Assembly: GCF_000417875.1 (NCBI RefSeq)
Contig: NW_006920885.1
Span: 234,501-298,500 of the forward strand
Length of the DNA: 64,000 bases
Source of the DNA: Pseudozyma flocculosa PF-1
Lineage: Eukaryota; Basidiomycota; Ustilaginomycetes; Ustilaginales; Ustilaginaceae
Direction of reading: 5' to 3'
The notes under the pieces were generated by a model. That model was not told where the DNA came from. It saw nothing but the letters and a program-made list of their open reading frames with translations, and did not search any database. Shown piece after piece: positions 1 through 11,545 of this stretch. How positions within the stretch are numbered: position 1 is the first letter of the stretch; every line of letters starts with the position of its first letter. The translations under genes and the position numbers were made by a program.

Positions 1-595
1 GCCCGAGGATAAGGACGCCATCGACGCCCACCTGCGCAAGTACAAGATGAACAACTGGGAGCACTCGGGCGTCAAGAAGAGCGCCAGCGCGTGCGTGTCG
101 TTCCCCACGTGCGGCCTCGCCATGGCCGAGTCGGAGCGCTACCTGCCCGTGCTGATGGACAAGGTCGAGCAGATCTTTATCGCCAACGGCCTCCGCGACT
201 CCGAGACCGTCTTCCGCATGAGCGGCTGCGCCAACTCGTGCAGCCGTGCCTGGATGGCCGAGGTGGGCTTCGTCGGCAAGGCGCCCGGCCAGTACGTCAT
301 GGTCCTCGGCGGCTCGCACTCGGGCGAGCGCCTGTCCAAGATCTACCGCGAGTCGGTCAACGAGGAAGAGGTGCTGGCCATCATGAACAAGCTCGTGCCC
401 CGCTACGCCGCCGAAAAGATCGACGGCGAGAGCTTCGGCGACTGGGTCATCCGCGCTGGCATCATCGCCGCCACCAAGTCGGGCAAGACGTTCTACGAGG
501 ACATGTGCCCCTCGGACGACTCGACGCCCACCGCAGCTGCGCTCAAGGGTCCGGCGCAGGCCGTCGAGCACTACGACCGCGCCTCGTCGGCGTGA
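1..595 (+). CDS. sulfite reductase [NADPH] hemoprotein beta component, 3' part
   Basis: This is the C-terminal end of assimilatory sulfite reductase beta, the sirohaem/[4Fe-4S] subunit that reduces sulfite to sulfide for cysteine and methionine synthesis. The reading frame is open from base 2, so the start lies left of the window. It ends at TGA 593-595. The two cluster/sirohaem motifs are intact: C-x5-C in CVSFPTCGLA and C-x3-C in MSGCANSCSRAW. Downstream are the conserved GKAPGQY and LGG segments. The family in fungi (MET5/ECM17 in yeast) is well over 1000 residues, so only about the last 197 residues are here. The spacing of the four cysteines argues for an active enzyme rather than a relic. 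No intron is seen in this part. Nitrite reductase shares these motifs, but the KAPGQY...GERLSKIYRE tail fits sulfite reductase better. Confidence 0.88.
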   Translation, partial: PEDKDAIDAHLRKYKMNNWEHSGVKKSASACVSFPTCGLAMAESERYLPVLMDKVEQIFIANGLRDSETVFRMSGCANSCSRAWMAEVGFVGKAPGQYVMVLGGSHSGERLSKIYRESVNEEEVLAIMNKLVPRYAAEKIDGESFGDWVIRAGIIAATKSGKTFYEDMCPSDDSTPTAAALKGPAQAVEHYDRASSA

Positions 596-1660
596 TCCGT
601 CGTCGTCGTCGCTGTTCCCCTACCCAGCTTCTTCTTGCGTGTCCCCGTTGCCGTCTGCGATACCTGTACTCGACCCGACCAAAGACGTTTCTTTTCCGGA
701 ACAAAACATAGGCAAAACAGAGTCTTCGAAGATCCAGCCCATGACCAGCGTGGGCGCAGCGAGGGGACGAGTCTAACCGGCTTGCTGCCGTCGCCGCCTC
801 GCCTCGCCTCGCTCCGCACCTTCTGTCACCGTAGAACCGTCCAGTTTCCGCCTTCGCCCCCGCTCGATCCAATAGACTTGACCCGTTTCCGATCTCATGT
901 CCATGACTTGAACTCGGTTGAGCCTGTTTGTGTGCAGTACAGGCCGTGCCTTGCGCGCCCTGGCTTGGCAAACGAAGCAAGCAAAGGCCATCGGTCGATG
1001 GGATCTTGCCTCGCCTCGTCCCTCCGCCTCTCACCCGCGGTCTAGGGACCAAACACATGTTCGGGCCCTCGTTTGTTACCCCCCTGGCGAAAGAGGAGAT
1101 CGATTGAGCGAGGGGGCGAAGATGTCTTCTTTCCTCCCTTTCCTCCCTTGCCTCCGGGAGGGTGCAATAAAAAATGATCGACGCCAGGCAGGCGGGCGGC
1201 CTGCCTGCCTGCGAGATCAACGACAAACAAGCGAGACGATGAATCTTGACAACGCTGCAGCGCCGGCAAGCCTAGGGTTACGTCCGCCTGGCCGTCGTCG
1301 TCGTCGACACAACAGATCGACTCTAGCGCGCTGGTCTTGACAACTTGGCTTCCACCATTGGCCTTCGCTCCGAAAGAAGGGCTGACAGGGCTGGCTCGAT
1401 GGAGATCAGTACGTGGGCGATTGAAGCCCGTCGTACGTGCTGGCACACACGCCCTTTGGCGGGTCTCCAGGTCTCATAGCGACGTATGTAGAGACTCTCG
1501 CTCGAGGATTGGCCGGTGGCGGTCTCGGTGTCGGCAGCGATCCGTGGCATCGTGGGAGACGCCGGACTCAGCCCCACCGACCGTCGGAAGCATCCGTTTC
1601 GTCTGCCCCCCACGCTCCAAGACAGGGGTGGAGCGCGTCTCTGAGCACGTACTCCGTCAG

Positions 1661-1661
<1 letters not shown>

Positions 1662-1722
<61 letters not shown>
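1662..1722 (+). repeat. (CAAG)n tetranucleotide tract
   Basis: About 15 perfect or near-perfect copies of CAAG run from 1662 to 1722. This is the longest microsatellite in the window. It lies between the sulfite reductase gene and the phosphatase leader. The tract is open in all six frames, which explains the spurious Lys/Gln/Ala/Ser-repeat frames across it. Confidence 0.95.
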
Positions 1723-1723
<1 letters not shown>

Positions 1724-2327
1724 CGCCCGCCAGCAGCAGCGGCAGGCGGGCAGGCAGGCGTCGGAAAAGTACGCCGAAGGGGAGGCGACAAGCTGTGTGT
1801 CTCGCTGATGCCGAAATCCGTACGTTGTCGCGGTGATCCTTCTTCTTGGATGCGGCCGGTGGCCGGAAGCGGCCAAAGGATCCAAGCAAGCCCAAAACGT
1901 CGCGCCACACCGTACCCTTCCTGCGCATGCTGCTGAGCTCTCATTTGTGCCAGCGTGTGGCGGTTGTCTGACTTACTCCAAGTCAGCAGCGGTCGCAACA
2001 CCGCTGCGAGTCAAAGGCTAGGGCAGAGCAGACAAGATCCCCGAATAGACAGACTGACGTCCGGAAGGGCGGGCGGGCGAGCATGACGGCGCCCGTCGTT
2101 GTTGTCATGCCCGGCCGCCTGGGGCGTCTCGCCTGGATATTTCAAAAGTGCCCGTTGGAGCCAAGGCTGTCCACACCATCGGACGGTCGGCGCTGTTCCG
2201 GTCGACGGGATGGCAGACAACGCAGCGCATGGCCGATCCTCTCTTTGCTGGGTCGCGGCCTCGGTCCGATCCGATGAGAACGGTGTAGCTGTGAGGGTGG
2301 GTGAAGTTGGCCGGCCTGGCGACACCA

Positions 2328-2345
2328 GCTTGCTTGCTTGCTTGG
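2328..2345 (+). repeat. (GCTT)n short tetranucleotide tract
   Basis: Four copies of GCTT, the reverse-complement sense of the tract at 1662-1722. Further short runs of the same unit occur near 2624-2640 and 2795. Confidence 0.8.
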
Positions 2346-3399
2346 CTGTCTGGATCGCTCACCGCTGCGGCTGGAGCACGCGGAAAGCAAAGCACGGGAA
2401 GGTCGATCCAGCAAGCAAGGATCGTCGCAGTCGTCGTCGTCGTCGCCGCCGTCGCCGCTCACCGTCGTCGTTGTAGAACCCCTCTCGGCAAAAGAGGCGG
2501 GCAGGCAGGGTGGGCACGGCGGCCCAGGCTGCAGGGCAGGCTGGGTGCGTGCGGCTCGGCTTTGGCTGGTTGCGGCGGCGAATGAAGTTTGCCTGCTCGC
2601 GCCGTCGCGCGGTTCGCCCCATTGGCTTGCTTGCTTGCTGGCTGGCGGCTCGTTCCCTGATAGGTGTCGCTCGCCGCCTGTCTCTCTTGCTTGCTGTTGC
2701 TGCAAGGGAGACAGACGGCAGAGCAGCAGCAGCATGCATCTCGCCACGCACGGATCGTCGGCCTCTGCAAGCAAGCTTTCCCTCTCGACCTTGCTTGCTT
2801 TCTTCTGGCGCGGCCCTCTGTGTCCTCGACACGAAAGAGGGAGAGTTTAAAGAAGGTAGTACACAGAGGGGATGGGACCATCGGCATCCGTCCCTTTGGA
2901 TGCGCCGGGGGCAGGCAGAGGCCCGCGCTGCGTCCGAGCGGACTTGGTGCGGTGCACAAGCCGAGTCCATATGAGCTATGTAGGTACATCTGCCTGGCTG
3001 CCTGGGTTGCGCTGCTGCTGCTGCCTGCTTGCCACTTTGCGAGGAGCTTTGCATGGTCCCGTTCCGCCGAGCGCCCTTGCCTTGCTTTGATCTACTCTGT
3101 AACCAAGCTTGCCCTGCCTTGGCCTTGGCTTGCCCTTGCCTTGTCCCTGCCCGACTGCCTGCTAAGCACTACATACTCACTGTATGTACTACTCTCTGTA
3201 GGCCGAGCCGCTGTCACGCCGCCGCCGTCGCCGCCTTCGTTGGCGTCGACTAGTTAGCCGGGGCTTTGGCCTAGCCTCATCATTTCGCCTGTCGCCTGGC
3301 TTCAGCCGAGAGACCTCCCAACCCCCTCTAACGACCCTGGGCGAGGCTACCGGTATGCTGTGTGGGCTCTGCTGGCCTGCTTGATCCAAACGGACCGGT

Positions 3400-3401
<2 letters not shown>

Positions 3402-3430
<29 letters not shown>
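3402..3430 (+). repeat. (GCT)n trinucleotide tract
   Basis: Just under ten copies of GCT in the CT-rich leader region. It would encode a cysteine, leucine or alanine run depending on frame, but nothing else around it looks coding. Confidence 0.9.
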
Positions 3431-5630
3431 ATGCTTCTCGCTGCGAATGATGCCAACGCCCTGACGACGCCGTCGCCGCCGCCGCCGTCGCCGCCGCCCA
3501 CAACGACGCCGCTGTTGCTGTCTGTCCGTCTGCCCTTGGGCTTGACCCTGGCCTGCCTCTTGTCCGTCCCGTCCAATGCTCTCGTCGCCTTACCCCCCGG
3601 CCCTTCTTGCCCTCCCCCTCCCCAATCCCCTCTTCCATCTTCCTTCCACCAGCCCCCTCGCCCGTGTGCTGTCACGCACTCCACCTTTTCCCCCCAACAT
3701 CCAAGCCCACCGGCCGGAACATCACCTTCTCCTTGCAACCCTGCCCCCGTCGCATCGCGCAGCCTCTCGCCCCACCTAGCCTGTCCCCGCCTGTTCCTGC
3801 TTGCCAACCCCCGCACGGCAACGTCGCGCCCATCGTCTTAGTCTGGACGTTGCCTCGCACCACCATCACCCTGTCCAACGCCGCCGCCTCTTGTGTTCTG
3901 TATTCGCCGCCGCAACTCGCCGCCGCAACCGCAAGACTCCCCTCGTGCCTGTCCCCACAATTCTGCCGACCCGTCGAGACCGATCTCACCTTCGCTCATC
4001 GTCCGATTTGCCTGTCAACCGACCCTTGTCGCACCGCCCCTCGCTCGCAGAGGTGGCGCAGCGCGACAATCGTACCGAAGCCATTCCTCTCTGCGTCCTC
4101 GGCATAGCGTCTTGATCCACCGCCGCCGACATAAGCATCGTCGTCAGCATCAGCACCGTCAGCGGCCCCGCTAGAACCGCCCCTTCCGTCACGCTATCTT
4201 ATCACGCTGTCGACGACGACAGCGGCACCAGCCCGGCCGACGCTTCACGGCCTCACTCGGACAACCCCGTCGCTCACCACGCAGTAGTCACTACTCCTAC
4301 TGGTGCCTGATCCTTTGTTACCGGCCCGACACGCCTCGACAAGCTTTGCCTGATCTCGCCCTTCAGCCCGTTGCTCGGTATCATAGCAGCGCTTTCAGCC
4401 CTGGCCCCACCCGGCATCGACGCCGACGGACGCCACTCGGTCCCTTTCATTTCGAGCTTTCTCCCTCGAATCGGTCGCCATCACCCTGCCTCCGGCCGAC
4501 CTTGTTGGACAGCGTTCGTCCACCTGCCTACGTTCCCGGTCCAGATACCATCGCCGACGCAATCGCTCGCTGGTCGCATCGCTGCAACCTGACCGCTTCC
4601 CCCGCTGCGCACGAGACGCCAATCAACACCGAGCCTCTGAGGCGTGACACCCTTTCGATCCCTTCACTCTTTGGCCGCACCGCCATCTCCCCCGTCCCTG
4701 CCAACGCCCTGTGTGTTGCCCGCGCTGCTGCCACCAATCCCGTGCATCCGGTCCTACATCCACCCTCGTCTACCGGAGCTCCTCCGCAAACCTCGGCGCT
4801 GAGACAACCGAGGGGCCTCCTCGGTCTTACACGCCGTCCTGCCGCTGCCGTCCCCGACCTTTGAGCCGAGCAGCGTCTTGGCCGTCGAGAGTCGAGCCAG
4901 GAACGACGAGATTCCTCGTGTCCTGCACAAGAGCTGTCCATCAAGCCAGGGCAGCATCCCTGCCGCACTCCCAGCAACAGCCGAGCTGATCTCGCCTTCG
5001 CCCCGCTGCATGGCAAGACGACCGAGGTGAGTTGGCGATGCAGGTCCCCAGGCGGGAGCTAGATGCCGTGCTGTCCGAGCTGAGGAGCACACGTCGACCA
5101 TACATGTCCTTTTCGCACGTCCGACCCTCCATCGAATGCCTCGACCTAGACCTTCGCTCCACCTATTTCGCTCGTACCTTAACATTGGCTGACACCGTGA
5201 TCCTATCGCTCCGCGCACCTCGACAACAGGTCTTCGCTCGACACCTCCCGATTCCCATCTCTTCAACTGCGAAATTCTCCACTCCAGACCGACCCGCCGC
5301 GACTCTGCGCTCTTGAAGCCGCTATCCACCTATATACCACCTGCACCTTTGCCTCGCAGTCCGACCGAAGGCTACCCTATCGTGCTACGCTGCGCCTCTT
5401 GGCCCAGTTCTAGCTTTTCGCCCTAGGTCGGGTTCATCTCGACTCGTTCCGCCCAGCTTCAATCCTTCACACGCCTCAAGAGAGAGCACAAGGTACTCCT
5501 CCCGTGTTCGGAGGTCGAACGGCGCTTCTGGCTCTGCGCCCGGCTCGGCAGCCATCCCGATCTCGCAGACGAGGCCGCCAAACAATTGGACCGGACCCGC
5601 ATCACGGCATCGCAGCCGCCACGAAGCGCC

Positions 5631-8600
5631 ATGGAACGGAATCATGCCGAAGACGACCACGGCCGCGTGCCGACGTCGTCCTCCAAGAGCTTCCGCGGGA
5701 TAGCCGACTTCAGCCATAGGATGGGCAAGGCGCTTCCGAGCTTGCCCGAGCAGCACCTCGCAGGCGATGACGATCTAGACTCTGAGATGGCGCCGCCGCC
5801 CACCCCGAGCATGAGCTCTTTCGCCTCGCGATCCGTCTACGGCGCCAACGCAGCAATCGCAAGCAGCAGCAGCAGCCACGGTGTGGCGCGAAGCCTCTCC
5901 CTGGTCATTCCGGAGGGCGAAGAGACGTACGGAGGAATGCCTCGAACGACCTCCTGGCAGGCCAACGGCGAGCCCCATAGCGCGACGGGCAGGCAGACGG
6001 GCACGATACAGCCATTGCTTTCGCATCCGCCCAAAACCAAGGCCGGGCGCAAGAGGCCGACGAAGCTGACGCTGGTGCCACCCTCTGCCTTGAACGAAGG
6101 CGGATTGTCCTCGAAATCCGTGCCGTCGTCGCCAGCTGTTGCTGGGCGCCCGACTCCCCAGGTTCGCGAGCGAGGCGGGCTCGAGACCATTTCGCCAAGC
6201 ACCACAAAGGATCTCTCGAGCACGCTGCGCGGCAATGCCATTCCAGAGCCAGGCAAAGCAGCCGGCAGACTTCGAGTACAAAGACCCCGGGAGTTCCAAG
6301 TCGCGACCGCCGGAGGCATTCCGCGACCCCTCTGAGCACATCCTGAGCGGCAAAGGCAGCACGCTGCAGCATGCCAGGAGCGTCTACTCGCAGGGTCCGG
6401 TCGAGATCCTACCAGGCCTCTTTCTTGGAGACGAGCACAACGCGCGTGACAGCGAGATGCTCTCCGACCTCGGCATCACTACGGTGCTCAACGTGGCAAA
6501 AGAGACGGTCCTGCCTTTCCAGCTCGAAGCCAACACTTCTCCCCTCCGCGTCAAGGCCTCAAATGCCTGGCCCGAGGCGTCAAGCAACAGCGGGGCGCCG
6601 CCGCCCGTGGTCCGCCTGAGGAAGGAGTCGGACGACTTCTTCACCCCACCAACCACCGCCTACCCGACCGCCTCGGAGCTCGCCAAGGCCAACGAGGCGC
6701 CCAGCTCGGCTTCATCGTCAGACTGGTCCTCTCAGCAGCCGTCTCCGCACAATAGGTCTGCGAAACAGCGGTCCGCATACCCTCCGTCTGCAAGCCCGGT
6801 CAGCGCATCGTACCTGCGCAACACCGCATCGACGCCAAACCTCTTGAGCCGCTTCAAGAAGGTCTCATCGTCAGAGTCTCCGATCGCCAGTGCCGGACTC
6901 GCGGAAGAGGACGAGCAGGACAGCGCGAACCAGGGGCAGGCGGCCGAGCGCGATGCCTTGACAGAAGGCCACTTCTTCCGCTATTCGGACCAACGACGTG
7001 GCAGCTCCGACTCGTCCGAGGAGGCCTACGACAACGCATCCTCGCCCTCGTCGCGCGCCGACACTTGCACGTCGTCGGCCACGGAGTTGACGCCGCCCGC
7101 CCCCAACAGCTCGGGCGTGGGCATCGTCACGACAAAGATGCAGGCTGCCGGTGTCGACGCCGCGCCCGCAGCCTTTATCGCTACAGGCGAGCAGCACGGC
7201 GAAGACCGCAGCGATATCACGGGCGTCGACCTGCCGAGCAACGCCATCGCCCTCAAGGTGCCAGCCAGCCCTATCTCGGCTCGTATGACGGACCTCCGGT
7301 ACATCAAGCTGCCCTGGACGCACGACGAGACCGACCTGGCTGCTCCCGGCGGTGGTTTCACGCATGGATGTGCCATCATCGCCGAGGCTCTCGGCATTGA
7401 TTCGAGGGTCTGGGACCCTTCGACAGTGGCCGACGACACGAGCGTGCTGCCTTTGCTCTTCCAGGGCGATCGGGTCGACAAGCTGCAGTCCGGATCGCAC
7501 AAGGGCAAGGTGCTCGTGCACTGCCAGTGCGGCGTGAGCCGTTCGGCGACGCTCGTCATCGCCTTTGTCATGCAGGCCGCGGCGCTGCGCTACGGCTTCG
7601 AGGAGAGCCGAGCTCTCATGGGGATGCACGACTGCTACAACATGGTCAAGGAGAAGAGCGCCAGCATCTCGCCCAACATCTCCCTCATCTACCAGCTGGT
7701 CGAGTGGGAGCGACAGCTCTCCAAGGCCGCGTCCCGGCTGCGCGAGGCGCTCGGTGGCGCCGCGCCAGACACTGCCGTGGTCGCCGAAGCACCGGCTGGC
7801 GAAGCCGGCTCTCGGGTCGCCGGCGCTGGCGGCTCCAATCCCGGCTGGTCGGTTGAGGTGCTCGACGAGGAGAAATGGAGCCAGATGAGGCTCGAGGAGG
7901 AGCAGAAGGAGGCGGAAGAGGAGCAGCGGAGGAAAGACGAGCGGCTGGCAGAGGCCAAGCGCGCAATGGCAGAGCGGAAAGCTGCCTCTGACCGCCTGGA
8001 GGGCAAGTCGACGAGCGGCAGCGCCGGCGGCGATGGTCTCGGCGGCGGATCGCTGATGCAGAGACGGCGGAAGGTGGCACCTGCCTTGCAGCTGAAGACC
8101 GTCACCGGCAGTGCTGCCGGACCTTTGCCACCAAGGCCCTCTAAGCATCGCCCGCCCATGCTCAACCTCAAGAGCCAGTCGAGTGCTCAGGATGAAGGGC
8201 AAGCACCGCCCGAAACGCCCTTCCTCACGGCCAAGACGAACGCATGGCGGCCGCACGAGCACATGCGCAGCGGCAGCAGCGGCTCTGTCGACTTTGACAA
8301 AGACGTCGTCATGGCCTCGGTCGATTCGCCGGCGCAGGCGCCGAGCGATGTCCGGGCCTTTGGGCATTCGGGTCACGACGACCAAGGTGCGCCGAGCCTC
8401 GACAACACGGTGGACCAGGACGGCATTGTGACGCCCCAAATGGCCAGCGCCTCGACGCCCTCGGGGGCCGAGTCAGACGTGCGGATGACGTCTCCTCCGC
8501 CGCAGTCAACGAGGCCGAGCTCGATGTCGGGCGCGCTCCCGCAGTCGAGCACGAGCCCAGACGGCCAGCGGAAAGGGTCGGTGGCGATGACGACGTCGCT

Positions 8601-8967
8601 GTCGTCTTCGAGCGGGAGGTCGCGCTTCAGCTTTGGCGGCATCGCAGCAGCCTTTACACCGAGCGGCAAGCGTCGGCCGGGGTCGATGGCGGCGAGCAGC
8701 GGTGGGGCCTTTACCGGATCGCCGGGCCTGTTTGGTGCCATGGCGCAGAGCAAGGAGGAGCGGCGCAAGCAGCATCGCCGCACGTTCAGCAGCGACCTGC
8801 CTGCGCTCCGGGCTGGACTCGAGCTTGAGAAGCTAGTCATCCCTCCTGGCAAGGCGCGAGGGCCGGTGTCGGCGCGCGAGAACGGCAATGCCGGGTCGAC
8901 AGGCTCAGGCCTCTCTGGCTCCACGTCGATCAGCGAGACTTTGCTTCGAGGCGACAGCCGGGCGTGA
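5631..8967 (+). CDS. dual-specificity (MAP kinase) phosphatase, Rok1/Msg5-like
   Basis: Protein of about 1083 residues if an intron at 6162-6246 is removed (85 bases, phase 0); without it the frame changes between about 6160 and 6250. The start is the ATG at 5631; the frame is open earlier but has no ATG. The phosphatase domain begins near residue 230 (PGLFLGDEHNARD, then LGITTVLNVA) and is split by a Ser-rich insertion of roughly 250 residues. It resumes with YIKLPWTHDETDL, which holds the general-acid region. The active-site loop HCQCGVSRSATL lies near residue 602 and fits HC-x5-R-S/T, with the nucleophilic Cys and the Arg present. After it come an acidic/basic coiled-coil stretch (EEEQKEAEEEQRRKDER) and a long low-complexity tail. 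Such enzymes dephosphorylate Thr and Tyr of MAP kinases; in smuts Rok1 acts on the pheromone-pathway kinases. The Rok1 link is inferred from architecture. The donor GTTCGC is weak, so a sequencing frameshift is the alternative. Confidence 0.82.
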
Positions 8968-9685
8968 AGGTCACCCGTTGCCGGCGACGGTCGGGACTGC
9001 ACCCGGCCGTCGCTTCTTTTTGCTCCTTGTCTTCTGTCACCGTACTTTTGATAACCTTGCAACACGGACAATTGACTATAGACAGACAGCAGCGCCGTAG
9101 CAGCAGCAGCAGCACCGGCCTGTGCCCGACGCAGCCTACGTACGGGGGGGGACAGGGCCGCGAGTCAAGTAACGCGCGTGCGGACGGATCGGACCGATTC
9201 CGTCGGAGGCATCGCTGCGGCGATGAGCCATGAGCGTTTCGTTGGGAATGCCGCAGGGTGAGGGAGATAAGAAGCCAGGCTGGTTCGAGGCAGGCCCTGA
9301 TTGATAAGAAGTCGGGCGGAATCCCGAGATGGTTTGCCACGGACCGTGCGCGAGAAGGTCAGGCAGAGGCGGGCAGGCAGGCAGGCAGGCAGGCAAGGCA
9401 GAGGTTATCGCATCGGATAAGGCCGAAGCCCGTCTGGCCTGCCTCTGCGCCCCGCCAATGCTCGGATCTGCCGGCGGGTCAAAGCAGGTCTTACCCGAAC
9501 CAAAGGCGGAGGGCCCGAAGGCAGGAAGGAAGCCTTACCCTGGCCTCCTCTGCCTGGCCTTATGTATCCTGTCTTGCCTCGTCCCGGGCCGCTAACCGCA
9601 TGCCATCGTTCTCTCGACCACCACCGAACCTCGCTCGTCCGTCCCTCAGGCCTTGTCCGCTAGATCCCCTCGAGCCATCGCCGCA
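8968..9685. other. intergenic interval with (GGCA)n tract
   Basis: About 720 bases between the phosphatase stop and the next gene. It holds a GGCA/CAGG tetranucleotide run at about 9371-9396 and no convincing coding frame. Confidence 0.6.
9371..9396 (+). repeat. (GGCA)n tetranucleotide tract
   Basis: About six copies of GGCA, a C/G-richer relative of the CAAG tracts elsewhere in the window. Confidence 0.85.
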
Positions 9686-11299
9686 ATGTCCAACCCGCTA
9701 GCAGGTATCGTCGTCCTGACCCGCCACGGAGACCGACAGGGCTTCTACCAGTCGCCCAAGACGTACACCGCATCCAACACCAACCTCACCGTGCTCGGTG
9801 AGTCGAGGTGCTCGTCGACCGTGCTACGACGCCGCGATCGTCGGTCCTGACTGTGCGCACGCACCTTTCTTCTCCGATCCCCCCACCATCGTGCCCTGGC
9901 CGGACCAGGGTACCGGCAACAGCTCTTCAACGGCCAGGACCTGCGCGCTCGCTACCTGCTCCCGACTTCGCCGACGGCCATCGGCGGAATCGACAGCGAC
10001 GTGGCCGAGAATGCGCAGCTCTCGGTGCTGGCCGATGCGGGCGGCGAGGGGGGCGTGATTGTCGAGAGCAGCCTGGCACTGCTGCAGGGCTTCTACCCGC
10101 CCTACGACGAGTCCATCACGCTGGCCAACGGCACCAGCGTCGACTGGTCCGGACGCGTCCAGCTCATCCCCGTCGAGACGGTCGAGCCGGAACAATCGAT
10201 TGCCATGGAGCCGTGGACCGACTGTCGCGCCTGGACGCAGCGCCTCAACAAGTGGTACGGCTCGTCCGAGTTCAAACAGAAGGCGGCTGAGGCCAATGCC
10301 TTCTACGACTCGATCCAGGGCCTGCTCGGCAGCCGGCCACGGCTGCTCGAAAATGCGTGGAACATCTACGACTTTCTCAACGTCGAGCGCATCCACGACA
10401 GCACCCTGGCGCCGCAGATCACCGACGACATCCTGCGCCAGGCGGGGACGTGGGCAAACTACCACGAGACCGTCAGCTTCTCAGACGCCGACCCAAAGGA
10501 CATCGGCAACGTGGCGGGCCAAGCGATGCTCTCGCTCCTCCTCGACGGCATCGCGGCCACTGCCAACGCCACCGACCCGCTCAAGGTCAACATCCTCGCC
10601 GCGTCGTACAAGCCCTTCCTGTCGCTCTTCAAGATGCTCTCGATTCCGCAGCTCGAGGATAACCTGATCGACTATGCGAGCACCATGGTGTTCGAGGTCT
10701 ACGCCGACCAGACCGTCCAGGTTGTCTATCGCAATGGGTCCTCGGGCGCCTTTGAACCGTACCCCATCCTCGGCGCTTCGAGCGGCAGCGGCGTCAAGGT
10801 ATCCGACATGGAGGACAGGCTGCGGCCGTACACGATTTCGACGCTGGCGCAGTGGTGCGACGCCTGCTCCACCACCGACGCACGCGGCTGCGAGGCCCTC
10901 TACCGCCTCAACGGCACGGGATCCGACCACGGCGTTCCCGTCACCTCAACCTACGGCCAGCACGCCGTCTCGCCCGTCGTGGCGGGCCTCATCGGCGCCA
11001 TGGTCACCCTCGCACTCGGAGCGGCGCTGCTCGGCGCACTCGCCTTCTTCACCGGCTCTTCCCTGACCCTCGCTCCGTCATTGGCTAGGCGCAAGAGCCG
11101 CGCAGAGGCAGCCGCCGCCGCCGGCAGCGAGGGAGGAGGTGCGGCCGCCCGCACCAGCACCAACTTTGCCTCGAGGTTCGGCGGACGCGAGTCGCTCAGG
11201 TCGGCCATTTCGTTGCAGGCCGACACGCTGGCGGGCCAGGAGACGGGCAAGACGAGCTTCGAGCTCCTCCAAAGTCCATCGCGGGACGCCAAGCAGTGA
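9686..11299 (+). CDS. histidine-acid-phosphatase-like membrane protein, catalytic His-Asp missing
   Basis: Two exons, 9686-9797 and 9909-11299, with a GTGAGT...CAG intron that has a CTGAC branch-like site near 9851; 500 residues. The N-terminus carries the family signature VVLTRHGDR at residues 8-16 (RHG-x-R, the phosphohistidine loop). The middle has NGQDLRARYL, and the later YASTMVFEVY matches the family's YASsLvFElY strand. Where active enzymes have S-G-H-D-T-T, this protein reads AASYKP (about residues 268-273), so the His is Ser and the acid Asp is Tyr. A hydrophobic segment at about 392-418 followed by RRKSR predicts a C-terminal membrane anchor with a cytoplasmic Ala/Ser-rich tail. No N-terminal signal peptide is visible, so an upstream exon may be missed. 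It may be a low-activity or non-catalytic relative of fungal acid phosphatase/phytase proteins; substrate unknown. Confidence 0.75.
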
Positions 11300-11545
11300 C
11301 GTCGCGCAGCCCGCGGCTTTCCCTTGTACATCATGCGCTGCAACTCACCGACTTGGTTCGTGTCATGAGTCGAAGGACGATGCCGATCGCGTCGATTAAG
11401 CGCGACGGCGGCGTGGCGAGCAGAGAGCGGCGTGTTGCGCTTTTGAAGATGGGTCGAAGGCGAGGGCGATACTAGTACATGTTAAGGACGGCGACGGCTC
11501 GGTCCAAGGTGAGAAGAGCGACGTCAGAGGCGGCCGAAGGCGAGC
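11300..11545. other. convergent 3' interval
   Basis: About 245 bases between two convergent genes, holding the 3' ends of both. Nothing else is seen. Confidence 0.6.

Larger units (their letters stand above)
596..5630. other. 5-kb gene-poor interval with simple repeats and CT-rich leader
   Basis: No open frame here shows the coding bias of the real genes. The many overlapping frames between 1300 and 3100 run through tetranucleotide tracts and give homopolymer-like translations. From about 3300 to 5600 the plus strand is strongly pyrimidine-rich (CCG/CCT/CTC runs), as in long basidiomycete promoters and leaders, so it most likely serves the phosphatase gene starting at 5631. A TATATA-like motif sits near 5331. 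An unspliced upstream exon or a non-coding transcript cannot be excluded from sequence alone. Confidence 0.5.

Noticed and set aside
1323..1936. Frames with runs of KQAS, LACL or similar
   Set aside because: Translations of the (CAAG)n tract, open in all six frames because the unit contains no stop in any phase.
2142..3257. Several overlapping 150-230 residue frames on both strands
   Set aside because: No GC3 bias, Ala/Arg/Ser/Cys-rich, and shaped by GCTT/TGCC repeats.
6871..8439. Open frame of 522 residues opposite the phosphatase
   Set aside because: Antisense of the phosphatase catalytic region and tail; no motifs, no independent start context.
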